Positions 6,974-14,030 of a stretch of 16,610 nt of DNA are shown here, piece by piece (positions within the stretch are counted from its first letter, which is position 1; every line of letters begins with the position of its first letter). Source of the stretch: Syntrophobacterales bacterium (GTDB lineage: Bacteria > Desulfobacterota > Syntrophia > Syntrophales > JAAYKM01); contig JAITWQ010000212.1 of the NCBI GenBank assembly GCA_031285215.1, positions 1 to 16,610 on the forward strand, given 5' to 3'. A program made the position numbers and the translations under genes. Under the pieces are notes generated by a model, which saw only the letters and a list, made by a program, of their open reading frames with translations, made no database searches and was not told the origin of the DNA.

Positions 6974-8548
6974 TCACGGCCCGTCAGTGACTGGATCAAC
7001 CTCAGGAGCAGCAATTTCCAGAATATGATCTACATTGAATACCCGTTTTTCATTGCGCAGGCGGCAGTAGGCCTCCAAACCGGTAAAAGGATGCCCTTTA
7101 TGGGACATTTCTCCCAGAACCGCAGGGCAAATAACCCGCTTTGTCTTTTCATTCTTGGCCGTGAGATAGACAATGGTCACATCGTGATTCGCCGCAATCG
7201 CCTGACGTAAAAGGCGCATTTTGTCTTCCCGGGAAATGACCGCCGCCGCCATGCGGTACTGACAGGCGGTCAAAAACTCCGTAACCCGCCAATCCACCAT
7301 AACATGGTTCTTCTGAACCGGCTTGCGCAGGGCAATGCCCGCCAGGGACGTACAGCGCGAAAGGGCCACGTAAATCTGACCCGGCGCAAAAACACCGCGC
7401 CCGACGTCAATTAAAACCCGTTCAAAGGTTTTCCCCTGGCTTTTATGAATGGTAACGGCAAAGGCCAGGCGAAAGGGATACTGGGTGAAGGAACCGACAG
7501 GTTCGGAAACGAGCTGATCGTCTTTCACCGCCAGGCGAAAGATATGCCAGGTATAAGGCCCCACATCCACCTCTTCCCCATCCTCAAGTTCAATACGAAT
7601 GATTTCCCTGCTTTCCGAAAACTTGACAATCCGGCCAATGGTACCGTTCACCCAGCGCCCCCTGCTGTCATTGTTCAGGAGCATAACCTGAGCATCATTT
7701 TTGAATGTCAGCTTCTCCGCCGTAGGAAGGTATTCCCGGCCAAAATCGCCTTCAATGGTTCCCGTAACGGTTTTCACTTTTCCGGGAAGCCTCTCCAAAC
7801 GCTCCGCATTAATCAGATCGGCCAGGTCATTGGTCGTTGTCATGGAGATGCAGAAATCGCCCTGTGAGGGATCAAAATCAGGTTGAACGCGGCTGTTCAG
7901 GAGACGCAGGTGATTATCGGTCGCCGTGCGATTACGGATGGCATTCAAGAGCTGGATAAAGGCGGGGTCGGTTTGGCGATAAATTTTCTCCAGCTCCACA
8001 AAGGCCAGCTGCAATTCCCCTGAAACAAGAGAACTGAAAAAATAAGGGGTGCGATAAGTCAGCTGAAAAACGCCTCTCTCTTTGGCGCCCAGCACGGGAG
8101 GAAGCTGGTAAAGATCGCCGATCAGAATGAGCTGAATGCCGCCAAAGGGCAAAGCGCCATCGGGGCCGTTTAAGCGCAGAAAACGATCAACGCAATCCAT
8201 CAGATCGGCCCGCATCATGGACACCTCGTCAATAATGATCGCGTCAACGCGCTTGTAGATATTCTGGCCGGGCTTAAACCTTTTCTTTTTTATTTTCGCC
8301 AGGCTCACATCCGGCTTGAAACCGCAGAAGGAATGGATGGTCTGTCCGCCAACATTTACGGCGGCAACTCCCGTGGGAGCCAGCACGGCAACACGTTTGC
8401 GCGTATGGCGGCAGAAATAGGCAAGGAGGGTTGATTTCCCTGTTCCGGCCCGGCCGGTAATAAAGATATTCCGGCCTGTGTTTTCCATAAGCTCCAGAGC
8501 TTGCTGAAACTCCGGATTCAATTCAATTTCTTCGCGTTCTTCTTCCAT
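6974..8548 (-). CDS. PIF1-like SF1B DNA helicase with C-terminal WYL domain
   Basis: A 524-residue ATP-dependent 5'-3' DNA helicase of the PIF1/RecD-like group. Walker A is GRAGTGKST (32-40). Motif Ia is LAPTGVAA (56-63). Walker B is IIIDEVSMM (104-112), followed by GDLYQLPPV (144-152). The C-terminal ATPase motifs are TIHKSQGKTFE (366-376) and YVALSRCTS (393-401). After the core, residues about 445-512 look like a WYL domain (TIVYL..., KRVICPAVLGE, LEAYCRLRNEKRVFNVDHI). A WYL extension is known in some bacterial PIF1 proteins, where it has been reported as an accessory single-stranded DNA-binding module. The likely role is resolving G-quadruplexes, stalled forks or R-loops. The start codon at 8548 has no strong SD. 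It lies 40 nt downstream of the MEMO-AMMECR1 gene, so the two are probably co-transcribed. Confidence 0.9.
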   Translation of the reverse strand: MEEEREEIELNPEFQQALELMENTGRNIFITGRAGTGKSTLLAYFCRHTRKRVAVLAPTGVAAVNVGGQTIHSFCGFKPDVSLAKIKKKRFKPGQNIYKRVDAIIIDEVSMMRADLMDCVDRFLRLNGPDGALPFGGIQLILIGDLYQLPPVLGAKERGVFQLTYRTPYFFSSLVSGELQLAFVELEKIYRQTDPAFIQLLNAIRNRTATDNHLRLLNSRVQPDFDPSQGDFCISMTTTNDLADLINAERLERLPGKVKTVTGTIEGDFGREYLPTAEKLTFKNDAQVMLLNNDSRGRWVNGTIGRIVKFSESREIIRIELEDGEEVDVGPYTWHIFRLAVKDDQLVSEPVGSFTQYPFRLAFAVTIHKSQGKTFERVLIDVGRGVFAPGQIYVALSRCTSLAGIALRKPVQKNHVMVDWRVTEFLTACQYRMAAAVISREDKMRLLRQAIAANHDVTIVYLTAKNEKTKRVICPAVLGEMSHKGHPFTGLEAYCRLRNEKRVFNVDHILEIAAPEVDPVTDGP

Positions 8549-8588
8549 AAATCAAAATGTCTTTTCTCGAATCATATCTGCCAGATTA

Positions 8589-10079
8589 TTACTTTTCCGG
8601 GAGACCAAAATCCTCTTCTCGAAAAACAACGGCTTGGAAAGTGGAGAAACTCGCCCCTTGACGCCAGCCTTCCCTTGGTAACCCGGCCTTTGCCGCAAGA
8701 TGATTCAACATCTCATCCCGCCCCCATCCCTGCTCTGCCGCCACTTGGGGCAGAAATACTGCGGAACGGCCATCCTTGCGAAGGACCACTCCATCCCGGC
8801 CAGCCTCAATGTCTTCATAACCGGATACTTGTTTCATGGGCGTCAAAACAGAAATTTCAAAGGTCAAATTTTTCAATTCATCAATACGAACGGGCGAAAA
8901 GCGCGGATCTTTAAGACCCGACTGCAGGGACATCATCCCCACCAGCCTGGGCAAAGGTACATGGGAAACGAGATTGCCGATACATCCCCGCAAGGCTCCC
9001 TTATGATTATGTATGGTCACAAAAACGCCCCGCTGCTGCTGCAGAAACGGAGAGAAATCACGGGCCAGGGGGAGGGTCTGGGTGGTGAGATAGCGGGTTA
9101 TAGCTTCCCGGGCAAAAATAAGAAGGGCCTTTTTATCTTCAGGCTGAAGCTCTCCGTCTGTTGTCTCAGGCTGTGCCAGAGAGCGCGAATCAATCTGTAT
9201 CGCTTCTTTTGTCAGGGCCACAGCGCCGTAACCTACCACTCTTCCCTGATCGCCAACGAGACTGTCGCCGGAATGAGCGTAGCTGACTACCCGTCCTCCT
9301 CGTGCGCCAAGAAAAGATGCAGCTGTTATGGCAGCCATGACCGCCCCTTCGCCGCAGGCACAGGTTTGCAGATTGGGCAGACGGCGATTCATCTGCGCCT
9401 TAATGGTCTCCTTGAAAGTGAGAGGATTTAAGGTAATCATGGCATCCAAAACGGCCAGATCAAATGAAGGGGCATCCTCCGCAGAAGGATAGTGGGAAAG
9501 GTCGGTACTGGCAACAATTAAGGCATGACGATCTTTAAGAACCTGTCCGAGAGTTACTCCCAGCCGTTCGCACATGTTCGGATCGGCACCGCCAATCTGA
9601 ACGGGAACGATCTTCGCCTGAGGAAAGAGAACCTGAACAAACGGTACCTGAACCTCAATAGAATGTTCCCGCGTATGCACCTTTTCGTCAGTGACAAAGT
9701 CGCCTCCGCCCCTTTCCAGAAGATGGGCCATGATTTCCTGATCAATTTCCGCAACGCCTGAAGGGGTCTGGAATCCCCGTCCCGGGTACAAACCGCCGCA
9801 ATGGAAACCCGGGACGGTGTGATTCGTTCCCAGAATGACCACCGTATCAATTTTCTGTCCCCGAACCTGGTTATAACCGTCCGCCGCGATCTGGCCGGAA
9901 TAGATATAGCCCGCGTGGGGCAAAATCAGAGCAATGGCCGTTTGCTCATGGCCGGTGACAGCCCTGATCATATATTCCTCAATTCCCCTCCGCAAAATAT
10001 CGGGTGAGTCAGCGTAGAACTGCCCCGCCACAGCGGGAGGGCGAACGGCCTTCCATGTATCATTTACCCTTTGCGTCAT
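8589..10079 (-). CDS. amrB: MEMO-AMMECR1 fusion (AmmeMemoRadiSam system proteins B and A in one chain)
   Basis: A 496-residue two-domain protein. Residues about 12-292 are a MEMO1-family domain with RPPAVAGQFY, LPHAGYIYSG, ILGTNHT, EHSIEVQVPF, STDLSHY and CGEGAVMAA. H55, H87 and C242 correspond to the metal-ligand set H49/H81/C244 of human MEMO1. Residues about 315-494 are an AMMECR1 domain with the signature LRGCIG (363-368) and DPRFSPV (391-397). In the AmmeMemoRadiSam system these two proteins occur with a radical SAM enzyme and are thought to act in a modification or redox pathway that is still unresolved. No such radical SAM gene is adjacent here. The start at 10079 is chosen because GGAAAGGA lies six bases ahead; a second ATG at 10085 is also possible. 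It follows the phosphoesterase-nucleotidyltransferase gene by 32 nt. Confidence 0.92.
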   Translation of the reverse strand: MTQRVNDTWKAVRPPAVAGQFYADSPDILRRGIEEYMIRAVTGHEQTAIALILPHAGYIYSGQIAADGYNQVRGQKIDTVVILGTNHTVPGFHCGGLYPGRGFQTPSGVAEIDQEIMAHLLERGGGDFVTDEKVHTREHSIEVQVPFVQVLFPQAKIVPVQIGGADPNMCERLGVTLGQVLKDRHALIVASTDLSHYPSAEDAPSFDLAVLDAMITLNPLTFKETIKAQMNRRLPNLQTCACGEGAVMAAITAASFLGARGGRVVSYAHSGDSLVGDQGRVVGYGAVALTKEAIQIDSRSLAQPETTDGELQPEDKKALLIFAREAITRYLTTQTLPLARDFSPFLQQQRGVFVTIHNHKGALRGCIGNLVSHVPLPRLVGMMSLQSGLKDPRFSPVRIDELKNLTFEISVLTPMKQVSGYEDIEAGRDGVVLRKDGRSAVFLPQVAAEQGWGRDEMLNHLAAKAGLPREGWRQGASFSTFQAVVFREEDFGLPEK

Positions 10080-10111
10080 CGTCATTCCTTTCCCGGACAG
10101 CATGTTTATAA

Positions 10112-11806
10112 TTATTGAGACGTCTCTTCTTCTCCGCCATTTTTTACTTGCAGATACGTTTGTACCTTATTGCGGATGGAATCGGGAAGTTTTATTCCCA
10201 GGTTTTGCAGCCTTTTTTCATATTTTTCGAATGATCGCGTATGCTGGGAAGTATGGATAATGAGCTGCAAATAGGAACGAATGCTGCCCTCGACTTCACG
10301 GCGGAATTCGATGTCGTGATTCAGCATTTCTTCCACAGGTACAATCAGACGATAATTAATGGGTTTGCAAATAGCCCGGTAAGCCACAAAAAGCTGGAGG
10401 GCATTGGATTCATAGTCCCTTTCGCGAATGGCCCTTTCCACGCGGTTCAGATTGATACAATCCATGATCTGAAATTCGTATTCCTCGCCCAGGACGTCAT
10501 GAATCAGGCCGCTTAACTCCCGGTGACGGGGGCAGCGGGTAAAATCTTCGCCGCAGTCACGGAGACAGCGGGCGTACAAAACAAAGTCAATGTCCGAACC
10601 ATGCTGCGAAATGCCCATATTCACAGATCCCATAATATCCATGGCTGCGTCCTGCTGAAGTTTCTGATCCAGGAGAAAGGTCACTTCCTCAAGGAGTTCC
10701 AGACGCTCACCCGTTTCCTTTGTCTGGAAGGAACGATAGAAATCTTTGATATCATTGTATAATTCAAACTCTGGAATATGAGAATATTTTTTCACGCGGG
10801 TATCGTAATTCTGTTTGCGGCGATGGGCATGGTAGCGTGTTTCGCCAATAATCCGCTCCTTCAGTTTTTCTCCCCGCAGGGAATACTCGGCGATGTCAAA
10901 TATTTTGTTATCCACAACCTTGCGATAAAGAATATTCTCTACCCGGCGTTTTTCCACCTCAATCTCGTAAAAGAATCCCCCTTCCGCAACACGGCCGGAA
11001 ATTTCTGTCACTTCACCGAAAATGGACGGATTCATATAAACGGTTCCCTGTACCTTTTCCACTCCCCATTCGTCGTGAACATGGCCAAACAGACACATCG
11101 AGACATCATGACGGTCACAGTAGGCCCGCAGAGACGGAGATCCCGACGTTCCATAGGTGGTGACGCGATCCAAAACGCCGTGGGCAGGCTGATGAACTAC
11201 AAGCACGTCCGGCCTGTTGGCAGCAAAGAACCGGTACATTTCATTTTCTTCCATGTGAGCGCCAATGCCGGCGCGATTGCGGACAACATATTTTTCCGGA
11301 ATTCCCGGCGTCCAGATATCGGCGCCCCCATAGCCGGCAAATTTCAAGCCGCCCCGTTCATAGCAGTGTAAATGCAGATCGCGGATGTGAAGCGCCGTAA
11401 ATTTGAGATTCATATCGTAATTTCCCGGCAGGCAATAGACCTTACCCCGTTTTCGGGGAGAAATCATGTTTTCCAGGAGGCGGTATTTCTGGCGCATGAC
11501 ACGGCCGGCGCGATCGGTATATTCCTTATAACGGCTGGCCTTATCAATGATGTCATCCGTAATATCTCCCGACCGCAGCAGGACGTCAACAAAATCCTCA
11601 ATGTAGAGATCGTGACGATCCATCTTGCGGCGAAGGCTGTGAAAAAATGTCTGAAGCTCGTGATAATGCATGGACGTATCCATGGTATAGAAAGGAATGT
11701 CAATCAAATCGCCTGCAATGATGTAAATATCGGCCTCAACCATTTCCAGCAGATATTTGACCCGCTCAAAATAACCATGAACATCCGTAGCAAAAATGAT
11801 CTTCAT
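10112..11806 (-). CDS. Metallophosphoesterase-nucleotidyltransferase fusion protein
   Basis: A 564-residue cytosolic protein with two catalytic-looking halves. Residues 1-285 are a calcineurin-like metallophosphoesterase: FATDVHG (D8, H10), AGDLID (D33), GNYD (N129), VVHQP (H205) and FGHVHDE (H242, H244). In GNYD, Tyr stands where many family members have His. After a charged linker (about 286-365), residues about 370-500 carry a polymerase-beta-type nucleotidyltransferase signature, GSVNMGISQHGSDID (393-407), with metal-binding D405 and D407 and a candidate third carboxylate at D449. The C-terminus (505-555) is helical and charged. The substrate is not predictable; a nucleotide, nucleic-acid end or protein nucleotidylation target are all possible. 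Its ATG overlaps the glk TGA (ATGA), and GGGGG precedes it, so it is translationally coupled to glucokinase. Confidence 0.85.
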   Translation of the reverse strand: MKIIFATDVHGYFERVKYLLEMVEADIYIIAGDLIDIPFYTMDTSMHYHELQTFFHSLRRKMDRHDLYIEDFVDVLLRSGDITDDIIDKASRYKEYTDRAGRVMRQKYRLLENMISPRKRGKVYCLPGNYDMNLKFTALHIRDLHLHCYERGGLKFAGYGGADIWTPGIPEKYVVRNRAGIGAHMEENEMYRFFAANRPDVLVVHQPAHGVLDRVTTYGTSGSPSLRAYCDRHDVSMCLFGHVHDEWGVEKVQGTVYMNPSIFGEVTEISGRVAEGGFFYEIEVEKRRVENILYRKVVDNKIFDIAEYSLRGEKLKERIIGETRYHAHRRKQNYDTRVKKYSHIPEFELYNDIKDFYRSFQTKETGERLELLEEVTFLLDQKLQQDAAMDIMGSVNMGISQHGSDIDFVLYARCLRDCGEDFTRCPRHRELSGLIHDVLGEEYEFQIMDCINLNRVERAIRERDYESNALQLFVAYRAICKPINYRLIVPVEEMLNHDIEFRREVEGSIRSYLQLIIHTSQHTRSFEKYEKRLQNLGIKLPDSIRNKVQTYLQVKNGGEEETSQ

Positions 11807-12804
11807 GAATTTATCCCCCTTCTTTCTTTCCACCAGCAAAAGGCTCCCAGCAGAGGCGCTCTCGTTTCCAGAATAACGTGTACCGGCGCTGCTTCCAGAA
11901 GAAAGGACATCCGGCCCCTGACGCGGAAGGATTGCAAAAAACCTCCTTCCCGAAGAAAAGGAAGAATTCGCGGCGGAATCCCGCCGCCGAGATAAACGCC
12001 TCCCATAGCCATCACTTTAAGGGCCATATTACCCGCCTCGGAACCGAGAAGGGTGGCGTACAGGCGCAAAGTTCGCACACAGAGCGGGCAGGGAGAAGAA
12101 GACCGCATCCCGCCGTCAACGATAATGGGTACGGGGTCGGCTGCCGCAGCCACCGCATCCCTTAGGCAGGGCGATTCTTCATGGGGAAACTGCCCTTGCA
12201 GATATTGATAGATTCGATAAATACCCTGCCCGCCGCAGACTTTTTCCGCCGAAACACGCTGCTCTTTCTCATAAAGGCTGACGGTAAAGGCCCGGCCTTC
12301 CTCCGTTGAGGACGCGTAATCACCATGTCCCCCTTCCGTAGCAAAGGCATACCAGCGATCCTGACACGCAGGAGTCATAAATGCCTCTCCCAACCCCGTT
12401 CCGGGAGCAACAACGGCTCTGTTGCCCAAAGGATCAGGATGACCCGTCTGCAAAGGATACAAATCTTTCCCTTGCAGATGAGGAACGATAACGGCCATGG
12501 CAAGCATGTCATTGATCAGACTAACCGATTGAAAACCCATTTCCTGCTTCAACCGTTCTTCCGTAAGGGACCAGGGGAGATTTGTCAGTTTGGCCTGGCC
12601 CTTTGTTACCGGGCCGGCAACGGCCAAAACTGCATGAGAAACCTTTTCCGGCCCGGAAGAGAGAAACGCACGGATAACATCTGCTATATCCTGATAGTTG
12701 GCGCTGGGAAAAACACCTTCCTGTACAGGCTTAAGGGACGAATCCGCCTCGGCAAACACGGCCAGACGCGTTTTGGTGCCTCCAATATCAGCGGCCAGAA
12801 TCAT
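11803..12804 (-). CDS. glk: Glucokinase (E. coli Glk type)
   Basis: A 333-residue cytosolic ATP-dependent glucokinase that phosphorylates glucose to glucose 6-phosphate for glycolysis. The phosphate-binding loop is AADIGGTKTRLAVF (4-17). Glucose-binding and catalytic residues are N98 and D99 (LINDM), E157 and H160 (EGGHGDYA), and E187, lining up almost residue for residue with the E. coli enzyme. APGTGLGEAF (133-142) and GGVYLGGGIPPRI (268-280) complete the adenosine-binding side. It lacks the zinc-binding CxCGxxGCxE motif of ROK-family glucokinases. The start at 12804 is chosen because AGGGAG lies six bases upstream and it gives the family N-terminus; an alternative ATG lies at 12819. The stop overlaps the next start as ATGA, and cutA lies 89 nt upstream. 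Confidence 0.93.
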   Translation of the reverse strand: MILAADIGGTKTRLAVFAEADSSLKPVQEGVFPSANYQDIADVIRAFLSSGPEKVSHAVLAVAGPVTKGQAKLTNLPWSLTEERLKQEMGFQSVSLINDMLAMAVIVPHLQGKDLYPLQTGHPDPLGNRAVVAPGTGLGEAFMTPACQDRWYAFATEGGHGDYASSTEEGRAFTVSLYEKEQRVSAEKVCGGQGIYRIYQYLQGQFPHEESPCLRDAVAAAADPVPIIVDGGMRSSSPCPLCVRTLRLYATLLGSEAGNMALKVMAMGGVYLGGGIPPRILPFLREGGFLQSFRVRGRMSFLLEAAPVHVILETRAPLLGAFCWWKERRGINS

Positions 12805-12893
12805 GTTTTTCTCCCTCATTGTACCTTATGACGCACAAGCCCGTGTTTTGAGAAAGCGCTTCTTTTGTTTGTACGCGCCGGGCATAACACGTT

Positions 12894-13217
12894 TCATCGT
12901 ATTTCCTTATCAAGCCATTGTTCATAGGATGGACTGCTGTCGCTGATTTGCAAAGCAATAATTTCGGGAACATCATAAGAATGATGCTCCTGAATGACGG
13001 CGGCCACCTGATCGAACAGATGACGCCGCGTCTTGATGACACAGCGCCACTCTTCCGCCTCTTCAATCTTGTCTTGCCAATGATAGCGGCTGATGATGGG
13101 TCCTTCAAGCTGAACACACGCCGCCAAACGCCCCTGAAGAAGAATTTGTGACAGACCGTCTGCTTCCTGACGGCTGGCCGTCGTGGTCACAACTTGAATG
13201 AATTTACCATTTTTCAT
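12894..13217 (-). CDS. cutA: CutA1 divalent-cation tolerance protein
   Basis: A 107-residue CutA1 protein, the usual length of the family. The segments that mark it are QVVTTTAS (8-15), GRLAACVQ (29-36), SRYHWQDKIEEAEE (43-56), IKT (61-63) and YDVPEIIALQI (81-91), followed by SYEQWL. CutA1 forms a stable trimer with a ferredoxin-like fold that resembles PII signalling proteins. It was named for copper tolerance, but its general cellular role is unsettled. The start at 13217 is firm because AAGGAG lies at good spacing upstream. An independent promoter is visible at 13238-13265, so this gene is probably the first of the leftward run that continues into glk. Confidence 0.95.
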   Translation of the reverse strand: MKNGKFIQVVTTTASRQEADGLSQILLQGRLAACVQLEGPIISRYHWQDKIEEAEEWRCVIKTRRHLFDQVAAVIQEHHSYDVPEIIALQISDSSPSYEQWLDKEIR

Positions 13218-13237
13218 TTTGATCACTCCTTCGCAGC

Positions 13238-13265
13238 ATTCTACACCGTTGCTCTTTTTTCGCAA
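13238..13265 (-). promoter_or_regulatory. Sigma-70-like promoter for cutA
   Basis: On the minus strand TTGCGA (13260-13265) and TAGAAT (13238-13243) are separated by 16 nt. TAGAAT differs from consensus by one base and TTGCGA by two. The leader to the cutA start would be very short and contains the AAGGAG ribosome binding site. Confidence 0.5.
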
Positions 13266-13306
13266 TACAGGATTCCGGCATAGGGCTGACCATTTTTTCT
13301 GTTTCT

Positions 13307-13330
13307 GCAGAGGGATTCCCCCTGCTTTTA
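13307..13330 (+). terminator. Terminator-like hairpin between the divergent promoters
   Basis: GCAGAGGG and CCCCCTGC form an eight-pair stem with one A-C mismatch and a three-base ATT loop, followed by TTTTA on the plus strand. No plus-strand gene lies upstream within the window, so it may insulate lemA from antisense read-through or act as a hairpin in the cutA upstream region. It is small and could be incidental. Confidence 0.3.
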
Positions 13331-13332
13331 CC

Positions 13333-13360
13333 TTGATAATTGAGGTATAGCATGTATATT
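13333..13360 (+). promoter_or_regulatory. Probable promoter of lemA-htpX
   Basis: TTGATA (13333-13338) and TATATT (13355-13360) are spaced by 16 nt in the locally AT-rich part of the divergent intergenic region. Transcription would start near 13367, giving a leader of roughly 95 nt to lemA. The match is moderate and is inferred from sequence only. Confidence 0.4.
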
Positions 13361-13460
13361 GCCTTACAATACAGCGTGGTTTTCAGGTAGTTGGTTCGTA
13401 ATTTGCAGATAATTTTTCCAATACACCGCCCTTGAGGTAATGAACACACAGGAGACATTT

Positions 13461-14027
13461 ATGAAAGCATTTTTGATTCTTTTGGTCGTTTTGGCAATCC
13501 CCTTTATTTGGGGGATAGCCAAATACAATTTCTTCATCAGGTTGAGGAATAATCGTGAAAACGCTTTTGCGAATATTGATGTGCAGCTGAAACAGCGCCA
13601 CGACTTGATTCCCCAACTGGTATCCACCGTAAAAGGCTACGCTTCCCATGAAAAGGAAACTCTCGACCGGATAGTTGCCGCGCGCAGCGGCGCCATGAAT
13701 GCCAAAAGCATTGACGAAAAAATCGTTGCCGAAAATGCTCTGACTTCCGCTCTTTCCGGTTTGAAAATAATCGTGGAAGCCTACCCCGACCTGAAAGCCA
13801 GTACGAACTTTATCCACTTGCAGGAAGAAATTGCGGATATCGAAAATAAACTGGCGGCGGTACGGCGGTATTTCAATTCCGCTACCAACGAGCTGAACAC
13901 AGCCGTAGAGATGTTTCCCGCAAATATCATCGCCCGCATGTTTGGTTTTCATAAAGAAATGATGCTCGACTTTGGCGGCCCGGAAGAACGGCAAAATATG
14001 CAGCAAGCACCGGCAATCACTTTTTAG
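13461..14027 (+). CDS. lemA: LemA family membrane protein
   Basis: A 188-residue LemA protein. A single N-terminal membrane segment (about 3-19) is followed by the conserved KYN...RNNRENAFANIDVQLKQR region (21-45) and HDLIPQLVSTVKGYASHE (46-63). A long helical bundle then extends to about 160, including VRRYFNSATNELN and the typical FPANIIARMFGF. The topology places a short N-terminus outside and the helical domain presumably in the cytoplasm, or the reverse; this cannot be settled here. The start at 13461 has AGGAG six bases ahead; an in-frame upstream ATG at 13440 has none. Its stop is three bases before htpX. LemA proteins often neighbour M48 peptidases or TPM-domain proteins; the exact role is unknown. 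Confidence 0.93.
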   Translation: MKAFLILLVVLAIPFIWGIAKYNFFIRLRNNRENAFANIDVQLKQRHDLIPQLVSTVKGYASHEKETLDRIVAARSGAMNAKSIDEKIVAENALTSALSGLKIIVEAYPDLKASTNFIHLQEEIADIENKLAAVRRYFNSATNELNTAVEMFPANIIARMFGFHKEMMLDFGGPEERQNMQQAPAITF

Positions 14028-14030
14028 GCC

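Noticed and set aside
11803..12804. ROK-family sugar kinase or repressor
   Set aside because: The zinc-binding ROK cysteine motif is absent, and the residues N98, D99, E157, H160 and E187 fit the E. coli Glk family.
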